Shown: piece by piece, positions 30,136 to 39,937 of the stretch
How positions within the stretch are numbered: position 1 is the stretch's first letter
Layout of the letters: every line of letters begins with the position of its first letter
Assembly: GCF_002735705.1 (NCBI RefSeq)
Contig: NZ_PDZL01000019.1
Span: 33,291-97,290 of the forward strand
DNA: 64,000 nt
Source of the DNA: Janthinobacterium sp. BJB426
Lineage (GTDB): Bacteria; Pseudomonadota; Gammaproteobacteria; Burkholderiales; Burkholderiaceae_D
Direction: 5' to 3'
Program-made: the position numbers and the translations under genes
Notes under the pieces: generated by a model
What the model was told of the DNA's origin: nothing
Databases searched by the model: none
The model's input: the letters and a program-made list of their open reading frames with translations, nothing else

Positions 30136-30805
30136 ATCCAGCCACTTTAGGCTTGTCGATGCAATAACCGATCGCGTGCACGGTGCGTATCAAGTCCCGC
30201 CCCAGCTTCTTGCGCAGGTGGTGGATGTGCACTTGCACGGCATTGCTTTCCACTTCGTCACCCCAGCTGTACAGGTTTTTCTCCAGCTGTTCCCGGCTCA
30301 GCACCCGGTCGCCGTGTTCCAGCAGCAGTTGCAGGATGCGAAATTCCTTCACCGTCAGCAGCACGGGCAATCCCCTTTGCGTCACCTGCCGGTCCGCAAT
30401 ATCGAGCACCAGGTCGCCGTGCACGAGGTTTTCGCGCAGGCGGCCCGCGGCGCGGCGGCAGGCGCTGCGGATGCGCGCGGCCAGTTCGTCGAGGTCGAAC
30501 GGTTTCACGATGAAGTCGTCGGCGCCCGCGTCGAGCCCGGCGATGCGCTCGCCCACCTGGTCGCGCGCCGTGACAACCAGCACGGCGCCGCTGTAGCCAT
30601 TGTCGCGCAGCACGCCCAGCGCCTGCATGCCATCCTGTCCCGGCAAGCCCAGGTCGAGCAAAATGCAGCCATAGTCGTGCAGGCGCACGGCCGTGTGCGC
30701 GTGTTCGGCGCTCGTAACCCAGTCGACGGCATAGCCGCCCTGTTCCAGGCCGATCTGCGTGGCGCGGCCCAGCTGCGGGTCGTCTTCGGTCAGCAAGATG
30801 CGCAT
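30134..30805 (-). CDS. OmpR-family response regulator (QseB/PmrA/TctD-like)
   Basis: A 223-residue regulator. The receiver domain has acidic residues E7/D8/D9, the phospho-Asp in CILLDLGLPG (about 51) and KPFDLDEL. The winged-helix domain ends with LIRTVHAIGYCIDKP. It lies 23 bp downstream of yajD and converges on the TonB receptor. Its likely partner kinase is on the same strand but 2.4 kb further along, beyond the receptor gene. By analogy with PfeR/PirR it may activate the receptor in response to a siderophore; this is inference. Confidence 0.9.
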   Translation of the reverse strand: MRILLTEDDPQLGRATQIGLEQGGYAVDWVTSAEHAHTAVRLHDYGCILLDLGLPGQDGMQALGVLRDNGYSGAVLVVTARDQVGERIAGLDAGADDFIVKPFDLDELAARIRSACRRAAGRLRENLVHGDLVLDIADRQVTQRGLPVLLTVKEFRILQLLLEHGDRVLSREQLEKNLYSWGDEVESNAVQVHIHHLRKKLGRDLIRTVHAIGYCIDKPKVAG

Positions 30806-30828
30806 GGGGTGAGAAGCGGACGGACCGC

Positions 30829-31200
30829 TCAGTCCTTTTTCTTGATCAGGCCAGCCAGCGCGGCGAACGGATTGTGCGTGGCGGGCGCCACCTCGGCCGA
30901 CAGCAGGCCGGCGCCACGGTCCGCTTCCAGGTAGCGCGAGTGCTCATTGTCGTGGCAATACAGGCACAGCAGTTCCCAGTTGCTGCCATCGGGCGGATTG
31001 TTGTCGTGGTTGTGGTCGCGGTGATGCACGGTCAGCTGCTGCACGTTGGCGCGCGTAAATTCGCGCATGCAACGGCCGCAGATCCACGGGTACATCTTCA
31101 GCGAACGCTCGCGGTAGCCGCTCTCGCGCTGGTCGGCCGCGCGGCGTGCTTCGGCCACGATCTTGTCCAGTCTTGCCGCGTCGGGCTTTTTACTCTGCAT
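30829..31200 (-). CDS. yajD: YajD family HNH nuclease
   Basis: A 123-residue small HNH protein. Zinc-binding cysteines are in CGRCMREF and CLYCHDNEH, and the HNH core is VHHRDHNHDNNPPDGSNWELL. It matches the YajD family, whose physiological role is unclear. It lies just upstream of the response regulator and could be co-transcribed. Confidence 0.9.
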   Translation of the reverse strand: MQSKKPDAARLDKIVAEARRAADQRESGYRERSLKMYPWICGRCMREFTRANVQQLTVHHRDHNHDNNPPDGSNWELLCLYCHDNEHSRYLEADRGAGLLSAEVAPATHNPFAALAGLIKKKD

Positions 31201-31412
31201 GACAACTTTCGATATGGGAGGTAGAAGTGCTCATTTTAATGAGGATGGGGGCGCAATTGTACTTTTTCTGCCACGGCGCCAGCCCGTGTCGCCGCCGGCG
31301 TGCTTTTTTTAGCGTGCGCGGCACCACAATTACTTGATTTAACGCAGAATAAGCCCAGCGACAGACCGCGAACAGACGATGGGCGTGGCGGCGACGGGCT
31401 TATGCGCAAGGC

Positions 31413-31431
31413 AGCCGATTTCGGCTATCAT
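31413..31431 (+). promoter_or_regulatory. Palindrome and possible -10 upstream of the GGDEF gene
   Basis: AGCCGA-TT-TCGGCT (31413-31426) is a perfect inverted repeat overlapping a TATCAT (-10-like, 31426-31431). It may be an operator/promoter for the diguanylate cyclase gene, which would then start at the GTG at 31483. Confidence 0.35.
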
Positions 31432-31482
31432 GCGCGCCACGCCGCCCCTCCCCTTTTCCATGACCCTAGCCTGCAAGCGCCC

Positions 31483-34400
31483 GTGATAGCGATAACAAGA
31501 CCTCTGCAACGCTTTGCCCGCCGCCTGTACCGTCTCAGCCTGGTGCCCCTGTTCGCGCTCATTCTGCTGCTGGCGCTGTGGGCGGCCGTCTTTTACCAGG
31601 TGGGCCAGGAGCGGGCCAGCGCCGTGCGCGACGCCGTGGCCGTCAGCCAGTCGCTGGCGCGGACCCTGGCCGACCATACCAGTTTCACCCTGCGCCAGAC
31701 GGACCACGCCACGCAATTGTTCAAACTCAAATACGAGGAAACGGACGGCGGCCTGCGCCTGAATGAATTCACGCGCCGCCAGGGCCTGCTCGACAGCGTG
31801 CTGCCGTCGAAGCTGGCGTTGCCGATCGCCCTCGTCGACGCGCACGGCAATGTGCTCGACAGCGCCAACGCCTACCTGCCGGAAAACCTGGCAGGCCAGG
31901 CGTTTTTCAGGGCGCTGGCCGCGAATGCGTCCGACACGGCCCTGGTCGACACGCCCATGCTCGACGCGGGCAGCAAGCACTGGTCCATCCGCCTGGCGCG
32001 CCGCCTGAACGACGCGCAAGGCCGTTTTGCCGGCGCCATCGTCATCCTCGTCGACCCCACGTATTTTGTCGACGACTACGACCGCCTGAACCTCGATGAA
32101 CAGGGCGCGCTGATGCTGGTGGCGCGCGACAGCGGCCTGACGGCGGGACGCATCGGCGAGCAGCTGATCGTCAGCGACCGCATCGACTTCCGCATGCCGG
32201 GAGCGCCGCAGCACGCCGCCGAAGAATTGCTGATCGTGCCGCCCGTCGATGCGACCTCGCGCATCTATAGCTACCACGAGCTGCCGCGCTATCCGCTGCT
32301 GGCCGTGGTGGGTGTGAGCCGCGCCGTCGCCCTGGCGCGCTTCGAGCACCGCCGTCTGGTGTATGTCGGCGCGCTGCTCGCCGCCAGCGTACTCATTGCC
32401 GGCTTTACGGCCCTGCTGATGCGCCAGAGCGCGCGCCTGCGCCGCAGCATCCGCCAGGCCACGGAAACGCAAGCCTTGCTGCGCGCGGCGCACCAGGGCA
32501 GCCTCGATGCCGTGCTGCTGCTGAAAGCCTGGCGCCCCGCGCCGGGCAAGCCGGTGGAAGACTTCACCTTTGCCGACATCAACGAGCGGGCCGCCGACAT
32601 GCTGGGCAAGCCACGCTCCGAGCTGCTGGGCCAGCGCGTGCTGCCGCTGATGCCGCTGCTGCGCGGCGAGCGTTTCTTCAAGCGCTTCGTGCTGGTGATG
32701 GAAACGGGCCAGCCGCTGGAAGATGAATTCGAGCTGCCGCTGGCCTCGGGCGGCACGCGCTGGCTGCGCCACCAGGTGGTGCCGATCGCCGACGGCGTGG
32801 CCGTCACCTCGCGCGACATCAGCGCGCGCAAGCACGACGAACTGGCGCTGCAGGATAACCGCAGCTTCCTGCAGTCGCTGATCGACCATTTGCCCGTGCT
32901 GGTCTACGTGAAAAGCGCGCGCCCGGAAAATTTCGGCCAGATGGAAGTGTGGAACAAGGCGGCCGAGGACATCACAGGCCACCTGGCCGCCGACGTCATC
33001 GGCAAGACCGATTGCCTGGCATTCCCGCCCGACTTCGGCCTGCACGATGCCGAGGACGACCGCGCCATCCTGGCCGAGCGCGGCGTCATCGACCATACGG
33101 AAAAGCCGCTGCGCCTGTTCGATGGCAGCCTGCGCTACCTGCGCGCCGTCTCCGTGCCCGTATTCGACGAGCGCCAGCAGATCGAACATATCCTGTGCAT
33201 CGCCGAAGACATCTCGCAGCGCCGCCAGCAGGAGCTGGAACTGCGCCAGAAACAGGCCGAGCTGGCCGCCGTCAACGACGCCTCGCCGCTCGGGCTGGTG
33301 CGCCTGGACCGCCAGCGCCGCTGCACCTATGTCAACCGCACCTTTGAATCGATCACGGGCTTGCCGCGCGCGGCCGCCTTGGGCGCCGGCTGGACCAGCG
33401 CCCTGCACCCGGACGACTATCCGCTGATGCACGTGGCGCTGGAACAGCTCACGCGCAGCCATGCGCCGTTCCAGTCCACCCTGCGCTGCCTGCAGCGCGA
33501 CGGCAGGCTGGTGTGGGTTTCCGTCAAAATCGCCCCCATCCTCATCGACGGCCAGATCGAAGGCTACGTGGGAACGCTGGACGACATCACCACCTTGCGC
33601 GAATCGGAAGTGGCGCTGCTGGAAAGCGAAGCGCGCCTGCGCACCATCGCCGACACCTTGCCGGCCATGATCGCCTACATCGACGCCGACCAGGTCTACC
33701 GCTTCCTGAACATCGCCTACGAACGCGAATTCGGCCTGACGGGCAAGCTGGTGCTGGGCAAGAGCGTGCGCGACACGGTGGGCGAGGCGCGCTACGGCAC
33801 CGTGGCGCCGTATATCGAGCGCGTGCTGGCCGGCGAAACTTTGAGCTTCGAGGAAGAAGACGACAAGGAAGGCATCGAGCGCTGCATGGAAGTGATCTAC
33901 ATTCCGCAGATCGGCGAAGACAAGCTGCAGGTGGTGGGTTTTCACGTGATGCGCCAGGATATCACCGTGCAAAAGCGCGAAAAACAGCGCCTGCTGAAGC
34001 TGGCCCAGGTCGATGCGCTGACCGGCTTGTCGAACCGCGCCGGATTCCAGCAAAAACTCAGCGACGCCATGCACGCGAGCCGCCAGCAGCAGCACCTGAT
34101 GGCCGTCATGTACATGGATATCGACCGATTCAAGCCCGTCAACGACACGCACGGCCACGGCACCGGCGACGCGCTGCTGCGCGCCTTCGCCCAGCGCCTG
34201 ACGCAGACCATGCGCGCCACCGACATCGTCGCCCGCCTGGGCGGCGACGAATTCACCATCATCATGGAACAGATCACCCGGCCCGACGACGCGGCAGTGC
34301 TGGCGGAAAAAATCGTCGCCGCCATGCAGCAGCCGTTCGAACTCGATGGCATCACCGTGCGCATTTCCGCCAGCATCGGCCTGGCCTTCTACCGCGACGA

Positions 34401-34503
34401 AGACATTTCCCCCGCCGTGCTGCTGCAGCGGGCCGACGTGCTGCTGTACAAGGCCAAGCAGGATGGCCGCAATACATACAGAGCCGGCGCCTTGACGGCT
34501 TGA
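31483..34503 (+). CDS. Membrane PAS-sensor diguanylate cyclase
   Basis: Makes cyclic di-GMP. From the GTG at 31483 it has about 1006 residues; the start is uncertain (an in-frame ATG lies at 31402). A membrane span (about 18-40), an extracytoplasmic sensor, and a second span (about 291-312) come first. About four PAS domains follow (about 325-840), then a GGDEF domain. The catalytic motif is intact (RLGGDEFTII, about 919), and RATD five residues before it is a product-inhibition I-site. There is no EAL domain, so it is a pure cyclase. It precedes sbcD by 82 bp but is functionally unrelated. Confidence 0.88.
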   Translation: MIAITRPLQRFARRLYRLSLVPLFALILLLALWAAVFYQVGQERASAVRDAVAVSQSLARTLADHTSFTLRQTDHATQLFKLKYEETDGGLRLNEFTRRQGLLDSVLPSKLALPIALVDAHGNVLDSANAYLPENLAGQAFFRALAANASDTALVDTPMLDAGSKHWSIRLARRLNDAQGRFAGAIVILVDPTYFVDDYDRLNLDEQGALMLVARDSGLTAGRIGEQLIVSDRIDFRMPGAPQHAAEELLIVPPVDATSRIYSYHELPRYPLLAVVGVSRAVALARFEHRRLVYVGALLAASVLIAGFTALLMRQSARLRRSIRQATETQALLRAAHQGSLDAVLLLKAWRPAPGKPVEDFTFADINERAADMLGKPRSELLGQRVLPLMPLLRGERFFKRFVLVMETGQPLEDEFELPLASGGTRWLRHQVVPIADGVAVTSRDISARKHDELALQDNRSFLQSLIDHLPVLVYVKSARPENFGQMEVWNKAAEDITGHLAADVIGKTDCLAFPPDFGLHDAEDDRAILAERGVIDHTEKPLRLFDGSLRYLRAVSVPVFDERQQIEHILCIAEDISQRRQQELELRQKQAELAAVNDASPLGLVRLDRQRRCTYVNRTFESITGLPRAAALGAGWTSALHPDDYPLMHVALEQLTRSHAPFQSTLRCLQRDGRLVWVSVKIAPILIDGQIEGYVGTLDDITTLRESEVALLESEARLRTIADTLPAMIAYIDADQVYRFLNIAYEREFGLTGKLVLGKSVRDTVGEARYGTVAPYIERVLAGETLSFEEEDDKEGIERCMEVIYIPQIGEDKLQVVGFHVMRQDITVQKREKQRLLKLAQVDALTGLSNRAGFQQKLSDAMHASRQQQHLMAVMYMDIDRFKPVNDTHGHGTGDALLRAFAQRLTQTMRATDIVARLGGDEFTIIMEQITRPDDAAVLAEKIVAAMQQPFELDGITVRISASIGLAFYRDEDISPAVLLQRADVLLYKAKQDGRNTYRAGALTA

Positions 34504-34585
34504 TTTAGCCGCTGGCGCCTGGCGCGAGTATGCCCCCTATCATTCCTGCTATATTGGCGCCTGTCTTCCCTACCCTTGGCCCACC

Positions 34586-35812
34586 ATGCGCCTGCTGCAC
34601 ACTTCCGACTGGCATCTGGGCCAGACCCTGCACAATTTTGAAAGGGGCTACGAACACCAGCGCTTCCTCGACTGGCTGCTCGACACGCTCGTCGCCGAAC
34701 AGGTCGACGCGCTGCTCGTCGCCGGCGACGTGTTCGACAATGCCAATCCTTCCGCCGCCTCGCAAAAGCAGTTGTATGTATTCCTGCAGCAGGCGCGCGC
34801 GCGCCTGCCCGCGCTGCAGCTGGTCGTCGTCGCCGGCAACCACGATTCGGCCGGCAGGCTGGAAGCGCCCGGCCCCCTGCTGGCCGCGCATGGCACGCAC
34901 GTCATCGGCCATGTGCTGCGTGGCGACGATGGCCAGATCGACCTGGAGCGCCTGCTGCTTCCGCTTACCGGCAGCGATGGGCAAGTGCAAGCCTGGTGCC
35001 TGGCCGTGCCCTTCTTGCGCCCCGGCGACGTGCCGAAACTGCCGGCCGGCGACAGCCAGGACACCTACCTGGGCGGCATCGCCCTGCTGTACCGCCAATT
35101 GACGGACCTGGCGCTGGCGCGCCGCCAGCCCGGACAAGCCATCATCGCCTTGGGCCACTGCCACATGGTGGGCGGCGAAATGTCGAACGATTCCGAGCGC
35201 CGCATCGTCATCGGCGGCACGGAGATGCTGCCCTCGGGGATTTTCGATACCGCCATCGCGTATGCAGCGCTGGGCCATTTGCACAAGGCGCAGGCCGTGG
35301 GCGGCCAGGAGCACATCCGCTACTGCGGCAGCCCGATTCCCCTGTCCTTCGCGGAAGTACACTACCGCCACCAGGTGCTGTGCCTCGATATCGACGGCGA
35401 CACCTTGCAGTCCGTGCGCGCCATCGAGGTGCCGCGCGCCGTCCCCCTCTTGCGCGTGCCCGCCACGCCGGCGCCGATTACAGAAGTGCTAGCGCAGCTG
35501 GTCGCCCTCGACGTCGCCGATTCCCCCGCCGAAGCGCAACCCTTCCTGGAAGTGCGCGTGCGCCTCGATGCGCCGGAACCGGGCCTGCGCACGCGCATCG
35601 AAACGGCGCTCGACGGCAAGCCGGTGCGCCTGGCGAAGATCGAAACGTCGAGCGCCGCGCGCAGCAGCGCACCCGAGAACATGACGCTCGACCAATTGGG
35701 CCAGCTGCAGCCCGACGACATCTTCCGCCGCCTGTACCTGCAAAAATACGGCAAGGAAGCACCACCCGAACAACTGTCGGCCCTGGCCGAACTGCTGCTG
35801 CCCGGCGCGTGA
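34586..35812 (+). CDS. sbcD: Exonuclease subunit SbcD
   Basis: Mre11-type nuclease subunit of SbcCD, which processes hairpins and DNA ends. It has 408 residues. Metallophosphoesterase motifs are present: HTSDWHLG, VAGDVFDNANPS, GNHDS, and LGHCHMVGG / ALGHLHKAQ. sbcC follows 16 bp downstream, the standard operon. Confidence 0.96.
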   Translation: MRLLHTSDWHLGQTLHNFERGYEHQRFLDWLLDTLVAEQVDALLVAGDVFDNANPSAASQKQLYVFLQQARARLPALQLVVVAGNHDSAGRLEAPGPLLAAHGTHVIGHVLRGDDGQIDLERLLLPLTGSDGQVQAWCLAVPFLRPGDVPKLPAGDSQDTYLGGIALLYRQLTDLALARRQPGQAIIALGHCHMVGGEMSNDSERRIVIGGTEMLPSGIFDTAIAYAALGHLHKAQAVGGQEHIRYCGSPIPLSFAEVHYRHQVLCLDIDGDTLQSVRAIEVPRAVPLLRVPATPAPITEVLAQLVALDVADSPAEAQPFLEVRVRLDAPEPGLRTRIETALDGKPVRLAKIETSSAARSSAPENMTLDQLGQLQPDDIFRRLYLQKYGKEAPPEQLSALAELLLPGA

Positions 35813-35828
35813 GCGCAACTGAAGAACC

Positions 35829-38800
35829 ATGAAAATCCTGAAAATCAGCGGTAAGAACCTGGCCTCGCTGGCCGGCGAATTTGAAGTCGACTTCCAGCAG
35901 GAACCGCTGGCGTCATCCGGCCTGTTCGCCATCAGCGGTCCCACGGGCGCGGGCAAGAGCACCTTGCTCGACGCCCTGTGCCTGGCCCTGTACGACGCCA
36001 CGCCGCGTTTGCTGAAAGTGCTGGGACGGGGCAGCGCGCTGCCCGACGTGGGCAAGGAAACCGTCAACGCCCAGGATACGCGCACCCTGCTGCGGCGCGG
36101 CACGCCGGACGGCTACGCGCAAGTCGATTTCGTCGGCAACGACGGCGCAAGCTACCGCGCGCGCTGGAGCGTGCGCCGTTCGCGCACCAAGGCGGAAGGC
36201 GCGCTGCAGGCGACCGCCATGAGCTTGCACCAGCTGCCCGCGCTGCAGCCCATCGGCGGCACCAAGACGGAAGTCAAGGAAGAAATCGAAAAGCGCATCG
36301 GCCTGTCGTTCGAGCAGTTTACGCGCGCCGTGCTGCTAGCGCAGAACGAATTCTCAACATTCCTCAAGACGGAAGACAATGAGCGGGGAGAATTGCTGGA
36401 AACCCTGACGGGCAGCAGCATCTATACCGACATTTCCATGCGCGCCTTCGAGCGGGCGAAAAAGGAAAAACAGGTCCTCGAACGCCTGGGCGAAAAGCTG
36501 GCCGACCAGCGGCCCCTGTCGCCGGAAGAACGGGCAGAAACGGCAACCTTGGGCGAAGCGGCCGAAGCGGCCCTGCAACACATCGACTTGCGCAAGGCCG
36601 TACTGGAACTGCAGCAGCGCTGGCACCAGGAGACGCACAAGCTGCAAAGCCAGGCAGCGGAGGCGCAAGCGACGCTCGATGGCGCGGATGCCGACCGCGC
36701 CGCTGTCGAAGAGCGCCGCGCGGCGCTGGCGCAGTGGGAATTGCTGCAGCCGGCACGGCCCCTGATCGACGACGTAGAGCGCCTGGCCGGCGAGATCGCC
36801 AGCACCGGCGCGGCGCTGGAAGCGTCGCGCCTGCAGGCCGCGCAAGCCGTGGCCAGCGAGACGCAACTGGCGCAGGCCGTGCAGCTGGCGGCAGCGGCCT
36901 TGCAGGCCAGGGAAGCGGCGCAGCGCGACGCGGCCCCCCTGCTCGACCAGGCAAAGGCGCTCGATGCCAGCATTGCAGCCCACTTGCCCGCGCACCGCCA
37001 GGCCAGGGAAGCGGCCCTGACGGCCGACCAGGCCAACGAGGCTGCGCGCGCCACCTTGCACGATCTGCAGCAGGGCCAGCAGGCCATGCAGGCGGAGCAG
37101 GAAACGGGCCGCCTGTGGCTGGCGTCGCACCAGCACTGGCAAGCGCTGGCCACGTCGTGGCAATTGTCGGACCAGTTGTTCGCCCAGGCCGGGCAAGCGG
37201 CCGCGCAAGCAGATGCGGCCGACGCCAGTATGGCAGCATCGGCGCGCCAGGTGCGCCTGGCCCTTGACGCCACCCAGGCGGCGCAGGCGGCGCAGGCCAG
37301 CGCCGCGGCCGTCCTGACGCTGCGCGATACCGAGCGACGCGAGGCGCTGGCGGCCATGCAAGCCATCGATGGCCAGGGGCTACAGGAACAGCGCGGCCAG
37401 CTGGAGACGCACGCGCGCATGTTGAGCAGCGCGGAAAAAACCTGGAGCGAACTGGCGCGCCAGCAGCAGGCGCTGGCGCACTGGCAAGCGAGGGCAGCCC
37501 AGCTGACGCAGGCCGCGCAAACGGAAAGCACGGCACTGGCGGCGGAAGCGGCGCAAACGGCGCTGCTGGAAGCGCGCCTGGCGCAGGCGGAAAAATCCTT
37601 GAAGGGCGCCGAAGCGGCATGCGCGGTCAGCGTCGAGCAGCTGCGGGCCAATTTGCAGGACGAGCAGCCCTGCCCTGTCTGCGGTGCGCTGGAACACCCG
37701 TACAGCCACGCCGATCACGCCTTGCAGGCGATGCTGGCCAGCTTGCAGGATGAGGTGCTGGATTGCCGCACGCAGGCGCGCGGCAATCTGGAACGGCTGG
37801 CCACGCACAAGGCGGCACTGGCCGCCCATATGCACGAACAGGCGCAGACGGCGGAAGAACTATCTGCACTGCCGTCCATCATCGACAGCCTGAATGCACA
37901 GTGGCAGCCGCATGCCAACACCCTGCAACTGCCGCAGGAAGAGCAGCGCGCGGACTGGTTCACACAGCAGCTGGCGGCCAATGCGGCAGGCTTGCAGGCG
38001 CTGGCGCAGCAGGAAACGGCGCTGCGCCAGGCCAGTACACTGCGCGAGCAGGCGCAGGCCGCGCATGAACTGGCGTCCAGCGACCACGCGCGCTGCACAA
38101 GCACCGTCGCCGAGGCGCAAGCGCGGCTGGCCCAGCTTCAGGCGCAGCAAGCGGGCAACGCCGACAAGGGCGAGACGGCGCGCGCCGCGCTTGATGCCTT
38201 GCTGGCACAGCTCGATGCCGCGTTTGCCGACGTGGAAGGCGCCGAAGGGTGGAAAGACAACTGGCGCGCCGGTCCCGCCGCCTTCCGCGCGGCGCGCGAA
38301 ACAGAAAGCCGGCAATGGCTGAAACAGCAGGCGGACCAGGACCAGCGCAGCCACGCGCTGGCGACCCTGGCCGCGCAGCTGGAAGCGGCGCTGCTGGCCG
38401 CCGGCAAGGCGCAACACACGGCGCAGGAAGCCCACGCCGCCTTTGCGGCCGCCGATAAACAGCGCACGGCACTGCAAACGCAGCGCAGCGCGCTATGGCA
38501 GGGCCAGGCCGTGACCGAAGTGGAGCGCAGCCTGACAGACGCCATCGCGCAGGCCAAAGAACAGCTGGCGCAGCAGCAAACGGCGGCGCAGTCGGCCAGC
38601 CAGCAGCGCACGCGCCTCGATGAAGCGTGCGCGCAGCTGTCGCAGCGCCTTGCCACCCTGCGTGAACTGGAACACGGCGCCACCGTCACCCTGCACGACT
38701 GGCTGCAGCAGTTCCGGCAGCTTCACGCCGGCCACGCGCCCGCCACGCTCGACGCGCTGCGCGCGCGCCTGGCCGTCGCACCGGACGCCATGCGCGCCGA

Positions 38801-39587
38801 ACGCGACGCCCTGCAAGTGATCGCCGACCGCCACACGACGGCGCTGTCCGTGCTGGCCGAACGCCGGCAGCGGCATGCGGACCATCTGGAGCGGCCACCG
38901 GAAGCGCTGGAAACGGACGAGGCCGTGCTGCAGGCAGCGCTCGACGCGCTTGGCGCCGAACGCCAGACAGCCAACCAGGAAGCGACGCGCTTGCGCCTGG
39001 CCATCGCGCAGGACGATGCGCGGCGCCACAGCGCGCAAGCGATGCTGGCGCAGATCGAGGCGCAAGCCGTCATCGAGCGGCGCTGGGCCAGCCTGAATGA
39101 ATTGATCGGCTCGGCCGACGGCAAGAAATTCCGCAACTACGCGCAGCAATTCACCTTGGAAGTGCTGCTCGGTTATGCCAACGCGCACCTGAACCACCTG
39201 GCGCGCCGCTATCAACTGGAACGCATCGACAACCCGAACAATCCGTCGCTTGGCCTGATGGTGCGGGACCAGGACATGGGCGGCGAACTGCGCTCCGTGC
39301 ATTCGCTGTCGGGCGGCGAATCGTTCCTCGTCTCGCTGGCCCTGGCGCTGGGCCTGGCCTCGCTGTCCTCGAACCGCGTGCGCGTGGAATCGCTGTTCAT
39401 CGACGAGGGCTTCGGCAGCCTGGATACGGAAACCCTGCGCGTGGCCATGGATGCGCTCGACGGTCTGCAAGCGATGGGCCGCAAGGTGGGCGTCATCTCG
39501 CATGTACAGGAAATGACGGAGCGCATCGCCACCCGCATCCTCGTGCAGCCGGGCTCCGGCGGCAAGAGCGTAGTGACGGTGCGCTGA
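35829..39587 (+). CDS. sbcC: Exonuclease subunit SbcC
   Basis: Rad50-type SMC-like ATPase of 1252 residues. Walker A is GPTGAGKST (about 37-45). Long coiled coils (about 190-1000, very rich in Ala and Gln) surround a zinc hook CPVC at about 615. The C-terminal part has the ABC signature LSGGESFLVSLALALGLASL and Walker B LFIDEGFGSLD. It is somewhat longer than E. coli SbcC (about 1048), as is common in this family. Partner of the upstream sbcD. Confidence 0.96.
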   Translation: MKILKISGKNLASLAGEFEVDFQQEPLASSGLFAISGPTGAGKSTLLDALCLALYDATPRLLKVLGRGSALPDVGKETVNAQDTRTLLRRGTPDGYAQVDFVGNDGASYRARWSVRRSRTKAEGALQATAMSLHQLPALQPIGGTKTEVKEEIEKRIGLSFEQFTRAVLLAQNEFSTFLKTEDNERGELLETLTGSSIYTDISMRAFERAKKEKQVLERLGEKLADQRPLSPEERAETATLGEAAEAALQHIDLRKAVLELQQRWHQETHKLQSQAAEAQATLDGADADRAAVEERRAALAQWELLQPARPLIDDVERLAGEIASTGAALEASRLQAAQAVASETQLAQAVQLAAAALQAREAAQRDAAPLLDQAKALDASIAAHLPAHRQAREAALTADQANEAARATLHDLQQGQQAMQAEQETGRLWLASHQHWQALATSWQLSDQLFAQAGQAAAQADAADASMAASARQVRLALDATQAAQAAQASAAAVLTLRDTERREALAAMQAIDGQGLQEQRGQLETHARMLSSAEKTWSELARQQQALAHWQARAAQLTQAAQTESTALAAEAAQTALLEARLAQAEKSLKGAEAACAVSVEQLRANLQDEQPCPVCGALEHPYSHADHALQAMLASLQDEVLDCRTQARGNLERLATHKAALAAHMHEQAQTAEELSALPSIIDSLNAQWQPHANTLQLPQEEQRADWFTQQLAANAAGLQALAQQETALRQASTLREQAQAAHELASSDHARCTSTVAEAQARLAQLQAQQAGNADKGETARAALDALLAQLDAAFADVEGAEGWKDNWRAGPAAFRAARETESRQWLKQQADQDQRSHALATLAAQLEAALLAAGKAQHTAQEAHAAFAAADKQRTALQTQRSALWQGQAVTEVERSLTDAIAQAKEQLAQQQTAAQSASQQRTRLDEACAQLSQRLATLRELEHGATVTLHDWLQQFRQLHAGHAPATLDALRARLAVAPDAMRAERDALQVIADRHTTALSVLAERRQRHADHLERPPEALETDEAVLQAALDALGAERQTANQEATRLRLAIAQDDARRHSAQAMLAQIEAQAVIERRWASLNELIGSADGKKFRNYAQQFTLEVLLGYANAHLNHLARRYQLERIDNPNNPSLGLMVRDQDMGGELRSVHSLSGGESFLVSLALALGLASLSSNRVRVESLFIDEGFGSLDTETLRVAMDALDGLQAMGRKVGVISHVQEMTERIATRILVQPGSGGKSVVTVR

Positions 39588-39591
39588 GTCG

Positions 39592-39759
39592 CTAGCGGCT
39601 GGCCGGCTCCCGGCACAACTTGAGCATATCCCAGCCCAGTTCACGGCGGATCTGCTCGGGGTCGGGCGGGGGCCGGCGTTGTGCCAGCTCCGCTTTCAGC
39701 CACTTCCTGACCAGCTCTTTGGCGGGCTGTACAGGCTTTTCCTTGTCATGCTTGTCCAT
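39592..39759 (-). CDS. 55-residue hypothetical protein
   Basis: Short frame from ATG 39759 to TAG 39592-39594. It begins MDKHDKEKPVQPAKELVRKW and ends LKLCREPASR; a proline run PPPDPEQ sits in the middle. A GAGGT ribosome site lies at good spacing upstream, and composition is charged and helical without membrane segments. It converges on sbcC with only 4 bp between stops. Function unknown. The good ribosome site and composition support it being real. Confidence 0.6.
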   Translation of the reverse strand: MDKHDKEKPVQPAKELVRKWLKAELAQRRPPPDPEQIRRELGWDMLKLCREPASR

Positions 39760-39895
39760 GGTGCTACCTCTTCAATGGCGGTCAGACGACCTCCTATATA
39801 CGCTCAACGTCACGGCGCGGATTCAGTTGACGCGCGCGTGGCGCAGATGCAACAACGTGTAACGATGGCCGGAGTGCGTTAAAATCGCCGCCTTC

Positions 39896-39914
39896 GCGTA
39901 GAGGAACTCTACGC
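39896..39914 (+). promoter_or_regulatory. Perfect hairpin in the leader of the zinc-ribbon-like gene
   Basis: GCGTAGAG-GAA-CTCTACGC: an 8 bp perfect stem with a GAA triloop, 23 bp before the ATG at 39938. There is no T-tract, so it is not a terminator. It could be an operator or an mRNA element. Confidence 0.45.
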
Positions 39915-39937
39915 CCCGCAACAGTTCAAGGAAACCC

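Noticed and set aside
31339..34158. 939-codon minus-strand frame opposite the GGDEF gene
   Set aside because: Shadow frame; PAS/GGDEF motifs lie on the plus strand.
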